A stretch of DNA of 64,000 bases. Source: Sceloporus undulatus. Lineage: Eukaryota; Chordata; Lepidosauria; Squamata; Phrynosomatidae. Every line of letters starts with the position of its first letter. The first letter of the stretch is position 1. Both the position numbers and the translations under genes were made by a program. This document shows positions 32,736 through 43,425 of this stretch, in pieces. Below the pieces are notes generated by a model that saw nothing but the letters and a program-made list of their open reading frames with translations, was not told the DNA's origin and searched no databases. Location of the stretch: contig NC_056528.1 in the NCBI RefSeq assembly GCF_019175285.1, positions 21,610,460 to 21,674,459 on the forward strand, read 5' to 3'.

Positions 32736-32998
32736 GTGAGTGCAATGTGCAAATTAATTGAAAACTCTTTAAACTGGTTAATTATACTGGAGTGGCTCAG
32801 CACAGGAAACTCAAAAAAAAAAAGGCTGCCTGAATTTGAAATGCTACCTTATAGATGCGTACCGTCCAATATTTCACAGATGAAAACCAGGAGACGTGTG
32901 TCCAAGAAACATCAAGGTTAATCAAGATGTGAAAAGTACTTCAATACCTAAGGAAAGCTGTTTCTGGGCAGTCATTTTGACTGGGGGAGGTTTTTTTG

Positions 32999-33160
32999 AA
33001 ACTTGGGAGAATATGAAGTCAAAGGCTTTCATGGCCGGCATCCATTGTTTTTTGTGTGTGTTTTTTGGGGTATGTGGCCATATTCTATAAGAGTTTATTC
33101 CTGATGTTTCGCCAGTATCTGTGGCTGGCATCTTCAGAGAATGCTAACCTGGAAGAGAGT
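32999..33160 (-). mobile_element. Penelope-like terminal repeat (type A), second copy
   Basis: Minus-strand CTGAAGA (33137-33131), stem TGCCAGCCACAGATACTGGC and GAAAC (33110-33106) match the copy at 30517. The outer left arm TGTGGCCATATTCTATAAGA remains, but the right arm is replaced by CTGGAAGAGAGTGGG and a (TA)n run. The common segment GAAGTCAAAGGCTTTCATGG lies at 33014. Confidence 0.55.
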
Positions 33161-33161
33161 G

Positions 33162-33162
<1 letters not shown>

Positions 33163-33213
<51 letters not shown>
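33163..33213. repeat. (TA)n microsatellite
   Basis: About 25 TA units, adjoining the type A Penelope-like repeat. The type A copy at 62860 has only GGGGTATATATACTG at the same place, which suggests the array grew from that seed. Confidence 0.9.
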
Positions 33214-33216
<3 letters not shown>

Positions 33217-33329
33217 TGTGTGACCCTGGGTGAGGAGGAGTGATTCCCATGATAATCTGTGTATTTTTCTGTTGTAAATCCGGTAGTTTTGCGAATGTGC
33301 TTATTTTCTGATTGACCTCACATTCTCCC

Positions 33330-33572
33330 TAGATTCTGTCCAGATTGCATGCAGCATCATGTCATAAGCAGCTGGAAGCCGTGCTGGAAGAAGAAGCGGT
33401 GCCCATCCAGGAAAGAGTAATGGAGCGCGTGCCCATGCTGCGCATGCGCTGCCGTGCCGCCACAAGCACAAGCCCCATTGACTTTAATGGGGCTCGAGCA
33501 TACGTGGAATTTCCCTTATGGAAGAGGGTCTGGAACAGATCCCCTGCCTAAGGGAAAGGACCACTGTATTAG
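33330..33572 (-). mobile_element. Tigger-like MITE, CpG-rich
   Basis: The right end GGAAAGGACCACTGTA and interior AGCTGGAAGCCGTGC and CCCCATTGACTTTAATGGGG resemble the antisense of 51189-51388. CpGs are frequent. The left boundary is approximate. Confidence 0.45.
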
Positions 33573-33759
33573 GGAGCAAGATGTTTTCCTGAACACAACA
33601 GAATGGATGGTCTTGGGTGGGGAACGCACACAGGAAGTTTCTTAGGAGAAGGTTACTTCACATACACAGGAGGTAGACGGTTGGAAGAATATCACACACA
33701 GAAGAGAGAAATCAAGGATCGTTCTGGAAGCTTGCAGCTGCAGAATTTATTTGAAGCCC

Positions 33760-34140
33760 TCTCCCTTATTTCAAATGAGTTGATTTTCTTCTTGTCAGCT
33801 TTCTGCACTGCTCACCTTTCACAACCATAAACAGAAATGGAAAACATGATAGCATGGATAATCCTAACTTTAGTATTCTATGATATATCTTTACACTCCA
33901 GGATGTAATCCAATTCCTTTAAAGCTGTCCTTCAAAATTCTACTCTTCTGATTTATTGAGTGTGGTCTTCATTTTGATTAATGATTGAGCCAAAGTATGG
34001 GAAATCTTGAACTATTTCAATGTCTTCATTGTCTGCTTTAAGATTATCTGAATCATTTTCCAGCAATTTTTCCAAATCTTTGCTATTCTCTGCTAGTAGT
34101 ATGGTGTCTACACATACAGCCAGCACATTCATAGCTATAA
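33760..34140 (-). mobile_element. RTE/BovB LINE fragment
   Basis: The antisense encodes NSKDLEKLLENDSDNLKADN and EDIEIVQDFPYFGSIINQN, the BovB block before the KAMxNLDxIxKSR region. CAGCTTTCTGCACTGCTCAC marks the following segment. Several frame breaks. Confidence 0.65.
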
Positions 34141-34154
34141 AGGTCGGTTCCTAG

Positions 34155-34285
34155 GCACCATACATCTGATGAAAGCTGCACAAAAGCTTATGCTACCAAC
34201 TTCTTTCTCCTAGTTAATCACAAAGCTGCCTTTGCAATTGATCCTTTTGCATCTTGATCCTAACACGGCTACATCTTTGATTTCT
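34155..34285 (+). mobile_element. Penelope-like terminal fragment (type B)
   Basis: CATCTGATGAAAGCTGCAC and AAAAGCTTATGCTACCAACT, then CTAACACGGCTACATCTTTG. The exact hammerhead box CTGATGA is at 34166-34172, followed by a decayed stem and AAAAG in place of GAAAG. Repeat ends of this form (CTGATGAAG ... GAAAGCTTATG ... CTAACACGGCTAC) are common in reptile genomes. Confidence 0.5.
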
Positions 34286-35074
34286 ACATCAGTGGATAGG
34301 CTTTCAAATATTCTGGTGCAAGCTTGAAAGCAAGCCTTAATTTGGAGCCACTCACTGCAAAGGGAGGAAGCCACATGCGTGACATTTGCCCAGTCCTCCT
34401 CCTCTGATCCATGCAGTACTGTACTTACCTTCTAGAATTAGCGACTTAATTTTTATCCATACGTTGAGCGCTTGAGAAGCGGCTGGCTAAGCCCCTTTGG
34501 AAGGGCTTTCAGTTCTGGCCTGAATCAGTTGATGGTGGCAGAGAGATGCTTTTGCTGGAAAGGGTCTCAGAGCTGATTGTTAGGGAGGCCCTTAGCTTTG
34601 ATTGGTTCTCACATCAGTGTGCCATAGAAAGGGAGGGAAAGTTGCGAGAGCAGGCAATAATGCCATTAATCTGCTTCGACCTCTGGCTCTAAAGTAGGCC
34701 AGTTGTGGATGGTGCTTACAGAATAGGGGTCTTGAGAGCATTAGAGGGAGCATCCCTCTCTCTCTCTCTCTCTCCATCTCCCTTCCCTCCTCCCCTGCCC
34801 ATGTAAAGGCCTGATTACACAAACACCTTGGGAGATTAGTAGCACATACAGCTTTACTCTTGCTGATTATCCCTTTGTGAAGGTGCAGACAGAGAGTACT
34901 TAATACAGACAGCAAAGTGCTGCTCAAAGCCACAGCTTCTCTCTCCGGCCCTTCAAATGTGCCTTCTTTCTTTAAAGGTGAATTTTCGGTGGACATGACG
35001 GCTAGAAACTTTAACCCTCCTAAGAATTTACCATCCCTTTAATTCTGTCACCAGTTAGTGAACGTTTCTTGATA

Positions 35075-35335
35075 TACAGTCAGCTCTCCATATCCACAGA
35101 TTCTTTATCCAGGGATTCAACCATCCACAGCCTGAAAATGTGTGTGTATGTGTGTGTGTGTGTGTGTTCCAAAAACTAAAGCTTGATTTTGCCATTTTAT
35201 ATAAAGAACACCATTTTGCTATGTCATTGCATAGTATGCCATTACATAATGGGACTTTAGCATCCATGGATTTTTTATCCATGGAGTGTATGTAGCTTGG
35301 AACCAAACCTGAGCAGATACCAAGGGTCCACTGTA
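35075..35335 (+). mobile_element. Tigger-like (Tc1/mariner superfamily) MITE
   Basis: The TIR TACAGTCAGCTCTCCATATC on the left faces ACCAAGGGTCCACTGTA on the right, with TA target duplications at 35075 and 35334. The interior has TTGATTTTGCCATTTTATAT and paired TCCATGGATTTTTTATCCAT. A (TG)n run at 35141-35167 has expanded inside. No transposase. Confidence 0.75.
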
Positions 35336-35569
35336 GTCATGAGATTTCAGGCAAGTTTTTACACCCGCAGTGAGAAGAAAAAGATAACAGCATTTGCTAA
35401 TAGCTGGCTATTAAAGAAATTTAATCTAAAAAGATGCTTCATGGCTAGATGTGAGGGCCCATGACCAATCATATGCTCTTATAGCCTCACAAACATGTAG
35501 TTAAATGTTTTTTAAAAGTGACAACAGATTATATATGTAATTTTAAATGAAGACATTTAAATAGTTAAA

Positions 35570-35985
35570 AATTTCCTACGCCTTGGCTTAGCAATTGACC
35601 AAAATGGAGACACTAGTAAAGAAATTATAAGAAAACTAAAACTTGGAAAGGCAATCATGAAGGGATTAGATCAGGTGTAAAAACATATTAAATACCAAAG
35701 TCCAAATCAGCCAGGCCATCTTATATCTGTGTATGGTTATGAAAGCAAGGCAATGAAGCAAGCTGACAGGAAGAAAATAAACTCATTTGAAATGGGGTAC
35801 TGGAGGAGAATAATACACAAACTACATGATGACCAAAAGAAGGGGAGGGGAAAGGGGGGAAATAGAAATGTCCAAGGAAAATCAAGCTTGAGCTCTCTCT
35901 AGAAGCCCAAATGACCAAACTGAGGCTATTGTACTTTGGTCATAATATCATGGGACAACATGACTCACAAGAAAAGATAATGCTT
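35570..35985 (+). mobile_element. RTE/BovB LINE, C-terminal fragment
   Basis: Translated pieces SVYGYESKAMKQADRKKINS, FEMGYWRRI and AQMTKLRLLYFGHNIMGQH follow the BovB order (YGCESWTxKKAExxRIDAFE, WRRLL, GHIMRR). Frameshifted and stop-containing. Confidence 0.7.
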
Positions 35986-36220
35986 GGTTAGAGGTTTGTC
36001 AAGCTGACTGGGCAATAATTATTAGGGTCTCCTTTTCACCTCTTTGAAGGTGGGGACACCATTTGCCTCTCTCCAATCTGCTGTTCACTAAGAATTATTC
36101 AAGATTAGTGCCAGTGGTTCTGAGATTACTTCTACTAGTTCTAGTTCCATTTCCCCAGGTTGAGAGACGACCAAGGCTTTCTCAATTGCCTTAGCATTTC
36201 ACCATCTTCTCCACACAGCA
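35986..36220 (-). mobile_element. CR1 LINE, RT fragment
   Basis: GGTTTGTCAAGCTGACTGGG, CAATAATTATTAGGGTCTCC and CTCTTTGAAGGTGGGGACAC are the antisense of the CR1 RT segment that encodes FKKGK and NYRPVSLTS-like residues. Confidence 0.6.
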
Positions 36221-36928
36221 TCCTACCATTTTGCTACAGATGTTGTTATTGCTTTTAAGCTCTCTAGCAAGCTTGAGCTCTTTCTGCACTTCAGCTTTTT
36301 TGACTTTGGGCCGAAGCAGACCGGCAGCTAGGAGTAGCCTCTCAGTTGGGGGCCACAGCAACCAGATGGCCTGCTCTCAAAGTGGGTTGCCACCATGATC
36401 CTAAATGAGCCATTGGCAAGGAGTGGATTTTCACTGCTTCTTTTCTCAGCAGATTTGGGACGCCTTAGGCGGCCTCAGAGCAGCTTCCGGCCATGTCAGG
36501 CGTATGTGTCATCTGCATGCTATTTTCAATTATTTGAAATTGGGCCTTCAATATTTCCCTTTTGAGAAACGCCCATCCAATCTGAACTCTTTTCTCTTTT
36601 AATCTTCGTAATTAATAGCAATGGCATATAGATAAAACACCACAATATAAACATATGTACACATGGAAAATATATATGTTATATAAGGATAAAACATCCT
36701 AGCCTTTAATCTTAACACAGTTTTTTAATATAGACCAGGTACAACACATCCTCATTATTCTGTATACTGATGAGACTGGACTGGATCCAAAAAACATTAC
36801 TCTTAATGTCTGAAAACAGTTACTGCTAGTTAATCGCAGTGGTTATTATAGCCCTGCAGGTCTTAATAGCTGCAAAGTAGAATGTGGCCACCTCTTCTGT
36901 CACCTTTTAATCGATTTTGAAGAATCAC

Positions 36929-37372
36929 CTTTTGAAGAAGCCAGTGGAGCTTTGAAAGCTTGCAACAAGTACTGTATATTGTACCCAATAAAGGTATCAC
37001 TGACGGGGTACAGACCGCCCAAAAAGGGCAGCCTGCCAGCGCCTAGTTTTGGTCTGCGGGGAAGCCACAGCCTCCAGACCGCAGGGCTTCCCTGCGGACC
37101 AAAAAGAACCCGCAAAAAGCACACTTGCGACTTTGTAGTGGTGCCGTGATGTACGGACCCTATGCGTCCGGCATATCATAATGGCGGCACCCATCTGTAC
37201 AGGGCTCCGCCATTTTGATGCCCTCATCATGTGCGAGGGGCAAAGGGCGTCTAGAAGCACCGGTTCAAGGCACCCCTCACACGTGACAAGGGTGTCCTTT
37301 TCGGCCCGTCTGAACTGGGCTCTCATTTTGTGAATTTTGGAAGTTACTAGACTTTGCTATATGGCCAACATG
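36929..37372 (+). mobile_element. Penelope-like terminal fragment (type C), interrupted
   Basis: The left part (36929-37000) reads TTGAAGAAGCCAGTGGAGC, TTTGAAAGCTTGCAACAAGT and CCCAATAAAGGTATCAC. The right part (about 37340-37372) resumes ACTTTGCTATATGGCCAACA and TGGCTACCCTTGG. Both parts are contiguous in the copy at 62213-62340. The DNA element between them was therefore inserted later. Confidence 0.6.
37003..37323. mobile_element. DNA transposon (ACAGACCGCC family), nested in a Penelope-like repeat
   Basis: The left end GGGGTACAGACCGCCC and the right end CGGCCCGTCTGAACTGGGCT are imperfect inverted repeats. The interior is GC-rich and full of CpG (GGTCTGCGGGGAAGCC, AGCACCGGTTCAAGG) with a hairpin GTCTGCGGGGAAGCC/GGCTTCCCTGCGGAC. 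No transposase. Superfamily uncertain. Confidence 0.55.
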
Positions 37373-37374
37373 GC

Positions 37375-38450
37375 TACCCTTGGATATCTTATTTTGATCG
37401 ATATCTCTTAGTATCTCATATACCAGCCCAGAGCTATTCCATGGTATTTATATATTAGGGGCATTATTAATCTTAATATTTTATCCCTACAGAAAATACA
37501 TGTGAGAAGGTTATGTTATAAAAATCCTACCGATCCTTCTCCACATGGGCATAGATGATCCTTATACTCAAATTGTTGGAATCAGTCCTCCATTACTGCA
37601 GATGGAAATGCATTAAATCTCACTTTTGTCAATGCCAAGAGAGATTTGGGAATTGTAAGGGTTTTTTTAAGTAACTTGCATAACACTTTGGGTTGAATGC
37701 CAGGTATAAATTAATTGGAGAGCAGGTTGTATTTGCAATCGATAAGAAATACTGGGTATCGATATCCCAGATCTTATGCGTGAGAATAGTTTTCGCCACA
37801 GTCCAGTTTGATGTGCAAAGAAAATTATCTGAGAGGCCTAATCTGAGATGCCAAGCTTCTTTTGGACAGCTATAGATGTTTGCAATTCATATGATTCCTT
37901 CTGTAACAGGTTAACATATCACCCTGGGCCCAGAAAGATGAGCTTTATCCAATATCTTAGGGCCCATTCCCATGCAGTACATGCCACTGATGAACATGAC
38001 TTCCAGTTGCAGGACTGCTGATGGAACATAGTTTGGCACTTCAAATAAATTCCTGAGGAAGGTTTAAAAACCTATTTAACCTAATGTCCATAATGGAATA
38101 CTGAACATTAGTTGGAGAAGAATCTTTGTTGTGGCTTACATTCAGCAAGTATAAATTGACCTACCTTGATGTTATTACTCTGCTACTATTACTTGCAGAC
38201 TGGATAGCTGCAGTCCAGTGCAATGCCCATGATATGTTACAAGTTTGTGCCTAGATACTGTAAACATCTGATCTTTTGAGATTGTGTCCTTCTATTTATC
38301 AATGCAGCTTAATCCGGACATGGCAGACATGCTCCTGTCAGTCAAAAGACTGATCTGCTAGTAGGGATCACATTCTGTGATGGATGTGGTTACACATTTT
38401 CAGATTTATTATCATACTTTACACCCCTCTTGCTGAATATGGGGTTTTAT
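37375..38450. other. Intron stretch, AT-rich, unassigned
   Basis: No coding content. It may include more of the Penelope-like element, since it follows its end directly, but I cannot show this. Confidence 0.3.
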
Positions 38451-38452
38451 AC

Positions 38453-38570
38453 AGTGCACACTTACTTTATGCAGGGGATCCATTCTGGACTCCCCTGCGT
38501 AAAGCAAATAGCATCTATGTTCGAGCCCCATTTAAATGAATTGTTCCCCATGGGATGCACCACCCCTTCT
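38453..38570 (+). mobile_element. Tigger-like MITE fragment
   Basis: ACAGTGCACACTTACTTTAT, GCAGGGGATCCATTCTGGAC and TCGAGCCCCATTTAAATGAA resemble the left half of 51189-51388 (ACAGTGGGCCCTCTCCTTAC, GAGGGGATCCGTTCCAGA, CGTGCCCCATTAAAAACAAT). Confidence 0.5.
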
Positions 38571-39192
38571 CTCTGATTTTTCAGACAGCTGTAAAGGCAA
38601 TGAAACACTGACAAAAATGAATCTGGCAGCTACAAAGGGCTGGGATCTGACAGATACAAAGTAGTGGCCCTGCCAAAGCATGTCAATTCCCTTCTCTCAT
38701 TCCCAAGGGCTAGCTCTGCAATAACTAGACCTGGTGCTTTCTGAGCCTCGTGACCTCCTCCTTCTTAAGGCAGCTTTCTATTCCTTAAATCATAGGCTTA
38801 TGAGTTAAGGCAGAGGATAATTTGCTTTTCTGGCCAGGTGCCAGTCACACCTTAAGACAACAGCCTTCGTCCTTTGTATCCTGATCTTCTAGGGCAACAA
38901 ACCATAGGAAACAAGCAGTCTATGGGTTATATCATTACAGAAAACAGGATTAGCATTGTGTACTTTGTGAACTCTGGATTTTTTAATGACTTTCTCCAGT
39001 TTGCCCTCCTTCTGTACCTGGAAACTGAGACCTGGTTTAGCCTTAACCAGACTGACTGATGAGGGATCCCTTCTCACCTCTCACATCAAAGTGATTCTAT
39101 ATAAAGGTCTTCTTCTCATAAACTAGTCTCAAGTGCACTTATCTTCTTGATCTGAAGGAGGGTTGCCAGAGCAAAAACTAGAGATGGCTCTT

Positions 39193-39425
39193 GTATGGTT
39201 GTATAGAAGAGGGAAATTCTGCAAGCATTGCTTCATATCTGGTTGTGTAACAAGCCACGACTGCTGAAATCCTCACTAAAAAGGTATGGGAATTTGTTCC
39301 AGTTTTCACTGGCAGATGTACTCCTGTACCTTTAATGGTATAGAAGGGGGGATTTCAGCAGGTGTTGGGTACCTGGTTGTGTGAAATTCCTTCTCCTACA
39401 AAGCCATTAAAGATATAGGAGCTAT
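39193..39425. mobile_element. Foldback MITE, rearranged copies
   Basis: TATGGTTGTATAGAAGAGGG at 39195 and ATGGTATAGAAGGGGGGATT with TCAGCAGGTGTTGG at 39338 belong to the same family as 12271-12374. The antisense arms TGCTGAAATCCTCACT and GTGAAATTCCTTCTCC follow each. It looks like two copies side by side. Confidence 0.5.
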
Positions 39426-39537
39426 TATCAGTTCTAAATCAGACAACACTAATTTGAAGGTGGTGATCATGGGTCTAGCAGGGCCTCAGCACTTTGAAAT
39501 ATGTTTGACAGCCAGGAATTCAGTCTTCCTGTGGAAC

Positions 39538-39692
39538 AAGCATGGTGTAATGGTTTGAACATTGGACTATGGCTCTGGGGAACTGGGTTTGTATCCTGGC
39601 TCAGCCATGCAAATCTACTTGGGCAAGTCACACACTCTGAATTTCAGAAGATGGCAAGGGCAAAACCCCTTTGACTAAATCTTGCCAATCAC
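39538..39692 (+). mobile_element. tRNA-derived SINE (Sauria type)
   Basis: The A-box head CATGGTGTAATGGTTTGAAC, TTGGACTATGGCTCTGGGGA, B-box GGGTTTGTATCCTGGCTC, then GGGCAAGTCACACACTCTGA and ACTAAATCTTGCCAATCAC. The tail is truncated. Confidence 0.82.
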
Positions 39693-40262
39693 CAATAATG
39701 TAATGGATGTAATTACAACATACACAAAACAGATGGTTCAACAGGGAGGCTTGGGGTGAAGGGTTGTGAAGGGTGCCTGTATAAGGGGGGGCATTCCATG
39801 ATTGTGCTTTGCCACTGGGCACACCTATGCACTGATGCACCAATGCACTGTACAGGCTGTGCATTGAAGGTGTGACTGTGTGGCCGATCATGAGGGCAGG
39901 TGTCTAACTGAATGGCATCCGGGCAGGAAAAGGGAGGTAATTGGAGGTCACCGATTATGTGCTTGTACGATGACGCACATGCATTGTGGTCAGTCAGTAA
40001 AAAAAATTGCATGGTGCGAAAGAGCGGACAGCCCATGGCCTGCCTTTGGTGTGGATAGTGCAGACAGCAAGATGTCGACTTGCTTTCAGATAATGCAGGA
40101 TGGAGCTGGTTTTTCCTGCCTGTCTGCTCTGGCCCTATGTTTCTTGCAAGTTGCAGTCAATCAACATCATGATTCATTTCCCACCATTTTTATATAGATT
40201 CTAAAGGCTGTGCCTTCAGCAAAACTTCAATTTATGACGAAGCTCTCCTAGAGTTTTTTGGA

Positions 40263-40385
40263 TAGGGTCAGCCCTGGTTAGTAGCTGAATGGGAGATCGC
40301 CAAGGAGTTCCTGGAGGGTTTATTTCTGAGAAAGAAACTATCAATACTGCTTCTGAGTATTCCATGCCTAAGAAACCCTAATTGT
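40263..40385 (+). mobile_element. 5S rRNA-derived SINE
   Basis: GGGTCAGCCCTGGTTAGTAG, CTGAATGGGAGATCGCCAAG and GAGTTCCTGG match the 3' half of a 5S rRNA (CCTGGTTAGTACTTGGATGG, GAGACCGCC). The shared SINE body AGTATTCCATGCCTAAGAAA follows. Reverse orientation relative to the copy at 26075. Confidence 0.7.
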
Positions 40386-40446
40386 GTTGAACTACAACTC
40401 CTTTCATCCTCAGTTTGGTGGTTCAGCATGATGGGAGTCATAGTCG
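40386..40446. repeat. Small palindromic repeat
   Basis: TTGAACTACAACTCCTTTCA faces GCATGATGGGAGTCATAGTC. Same type as 4845-5055. Confidence 0.5.
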
Positions 40447-40814
40447 TAAGAAGAGCAAAGCTTGGAAAAGTCTGAGATTGAGAGAAACGGTTGTTTCTGC
40501 TAGGTCCTTACCTTGTGCTTTGAAAGAGATGTTATAAAGAGATGGGGGTGAGAGGGGAAGAGATCAAAGCTGTAGCCTGTAGGCACAGGATAATGCAAAT
40601 GGAATTAGCACTCCTACACGTAATTTTAGCAAATGTTCTCTTGTTCGCTTTTGATCATTCAGGGAATTTGTCAGGAATGTGTCACCTTTCCCTGAAAGGA
40701 CAATCGACTTGAAATATCTCGTTCTGTGAAGAGTGAAAAAAAAACCTGCAACCTATCTGCCCCTTCAAGAACAAGACAAGTAAGAGCCTCTTTTTTTGTA
40801 CATCACTAGTTTTA

Positions 40815-41030
40815 AAGCAGTCTGTTCCACTGTCAGACAGATCATACAGCAAAGAGGTTCTTCCTAATGTTCCTAGTGCTTACCATTTTAAATCACTGGT
40901 TCATATTCTAATCTCTGGAGCAGCAGAAAGCAAGCTCACTCCATCTTCTACATGACATGACATCCCTTCATATGGCTATCCTGTCACCGTTTAACCTTCT
41001 CTTCCCAGGCTAAACATATCCAGACTCATA
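40815..41030 (-). mobile_element. CR1 LINE, 3' coding fragment
   Basis: AGAGGTTCTTCCTAATGTTC, CTCTGGAGCAGCAGAAAGCA and AGCTCACTCCATCTTCTACA are the antisense of CR1 (compare 170-340), followed by CAGGCTAAACATATCCAG. Confidence 0.7.
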
Positions 41031-41093
41031 AAGAATTGTTTGTCAGCCATTTAGCTATAGAAAATTAACATCTACAGAATGGCTAAGTCATGA

Positions 41094-41640
41094 TGTGTGA
41101 GTGTATGACAAGGCGAGGACATGTAGGTAAATGTCCTTAGGGTAGCCAGACACCAAGATATGGATTGTATTGTATTAAACACCTATGATGTGTATGCCTC
41201 AGCACTATTAAGTACTGTATTATGGCATGGACTGGAAGAGTTGCATCAGCCTAGGATATATAAGGCTGTGGCTAACATAAAAGTGTGTGTTATAGTAGTG
41301 TGGGTTACAGAGTTGGTGAGTAATTGTGAGTTACTGCTGTGAGTTAGATACTGTGAGAGACCTGCTGTGTTTGTAGTAAGAGGAACTTTGTTTGTTTAAG
41401 TTCCTGCATCTGTATATATAGCTTCTCTTATCCGCTTGATTGTTTCTTTACAAAAAAGTGGGATATAAATAAAAGTTTTATTATTATTTATTACTTGTAA
41501 ATAAATCTTCTTCACCGTGAACTGTAAAGTCCAGCTTCCAGATTTCTTCTTGGTATTTCCAAGTCTGGGTGAGATATTGAAATCACATTCACGCCTTGTT
41601 CCCAGAGTGACAAAGGTTATGGGCCCAGAAGACTGCATAC
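41094..41640 (+). mobile_element. Copia-type (Ty1/copia) LTR with primer-binding site, fossil
   Basis: An LTR of about 519 bases starts TGTGTGAG and ends GTGACA at 41612. It has a TATA region (CTAGGATATATAAGGCTG near 41252) and a poly(A) signal (GTAAATAAATC near 41498). Two bases later GGTTATGGGCCCAG (41615-41628) is complementary to the anticodon arm of initiator tRNA-Met, the half-tRNA primer known for copia. No gag or pol is recognisable afterwards, so this is a remnant. An L2-type tail (GATATAAATAAAAG, 41460-41490) appears inserted in the LTR. Confidence 0.6.
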
Positions 41641-42896
41641 TGATCTTGGGTCTCCGCCAATAACAAGTTTTTAAAAGTAACTGTCCAGGCTCTTGAAATG
41701 ATACATGGCTGATGTAGATCAGCCTAAACTATTCTATCAATTATTTCTTTCCATGGAGCAGCTTGATTGTCTGTATCATCCTGCCCAAGCGGTACAAATC
41801 GTTTTTTTGACACATCTGGTGCAAAAAGTGTGGTAAAATGTTTGCAATGGTGTTGAGAACCAGCAATGTCCTCCAAAAGGTTTATCACTATATATAAACA
41901 TTTCATGTCTGGCTACAGGGACATAGCCATACACTTCTCCTATCTTGTCCACTCCCCATAAAGCACAGAATGGTGACAGTTTGCTTCAGAGAATGAATGG
42001 TAAGTCTGGGTGCTCTTTAAAAAGGAAAGGAATACTGACCTTCACAACACCCCATAAAAGGACCTACCTAGGCATAAAGGATGTGTGTGTTCCTATTAAA
42101 ATGTCAGTCACTGGCTGTTATGACAGCATAGAAGGTTGTAGCTATTTAATTAGCTACCATATGTTCTTTTTTAAAAAGTTGCTAGGGACAGGGAGGAGTG
42201 TTTGTGGGATCTCCTGGTTCATCTGGCAAAACATGCCTGGTTCTGAGTATTATGTTCTTTTTCTGGAGGTGGACATTTGCTGCTTGGCCTTACTCAGAAG
42301 AGTGTTTTAGGCTGGCCTTGATGTTTCTCTGCATCTGTGCTAACCAGATTGTCATCTTTGATGAGAATTATTTTTCTGTTGAAATAGTTCCTCCTCATAT
42401 CTAGTTCTTCAATATCAGTGCACCCATGTTCATCTCCTACTTCAGATGATCTTCGGACTTAGCTCTCCTGGTGCTTAGCAAAGATGTCATACCACCACCA
42501 TTACCAGTTTCTTATTCAGCATCCTTGTCTCACTCTTTTGGCATTTCTTCACACTTCTCTCTTAATTTCCATAGGCAGGGCCTGTCAAGACAATCTAGCC
42601 CCCAGTCTAGCAATTCTGCTACAGGCAATAAGCATGAACAGTTATTGTGATGGCCTCAGATTCCCCCAGAGAAGAAGATGTGTCATATTTTGCAAATGAC
42701 TTAATCATGGCTTTAGGAAATGGCAGGTCACAAGTCTGATGGAATATGGTATATTAATAAACACTCAGCCATTCCATCATGTCTTAAGTTCAAAATCTCT
42801 GGGGCACCTGGCCAAAATTATTACTATTATTATGAGGACTCCTTAATTTTTCTTACCTACCTTTTTGTATTCATAGGCAGAGCTTTGAAAAATTAC
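41641..42896. other. FIBCD1: Intron stretch, unassigned
   Basis: No gene or repeat recognised. The first few hundred bases follow the copia-type LTR and could be its interior, but the translation shows no family motif. Confidence 0.3.
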
Positions 42897-43108
42897 TCTT
42901 TTTGACTTATGGCAACCCTAACCCTATCACAGGATTTTCTTGGCAAGATTTGTTCAGAACGGGTTAGCCTTTGCCTTCCTCTGAGGCTGAGGGAGTGTGA
43001 CTTGCCAAGGGCACCCCATCGATGTCCATGGCTCCCTTGGGAGTCAAACCATTTCAAACTTCAGAGCTGTAGACCAACATTCAAACCACTAAACCACGCT
43101 GACTCTCT
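42897..43108 (-). mobile_element. tRNA-derived SINE, nearly full length
   Basis: From the tail inward: GACTTATGGCAACCCTAACC, ATTTTCTTGGCAAGATTTGT, CTCTGAGGCTGAGGGAGTGT, GACTTGCCAAGGGCACCC and the reversed pol III head ACATTCAAACCACTAAACCA. This is one of the most complete copies in the window. Confidence 0.85.
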
Positions 43109-43277
43109 CTTTTTGGTAAATTGTTGTTTTGGTGTATTTTGTATATAACATTGTATAAGAATTTACAAAGGCGGTAGCTACTCTCACTCAAACATTTCTT
43201 TCATTCTAATCATACAAGAACTAAGCATTAGCATAGGTAACTCTGTGTATGTTTTCTACTACACACAGACACACACA

Positions 43278-43425
43278 CGGTTTCTAGCTGAGCACAGATT
43301 CAAACCCTGGTTTCTCAGAGACCTAGTCCAAGACTCAAATCAGTAGGCAATACTGCCTCTTTCCTGGTCACATTTATTCAGAAGAGGTTTGCCACTGCCT
43401 TCTTGTGAGGCTGAGAGACTATAAT
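43278..43425 (-). mobile_element. tRNA-derived SINE fragments (two pieces)
   Basis: A head piece (GAGCACAGATTCAAACCCTG, CCTAGTCCAAGACTCAAATC; to about 43360) is followed by the body start of another copy (TTTATTCAGAAGAGGTTTGC, CTTGTGAGGCTGAGAGAC). Confidence 0.7.
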
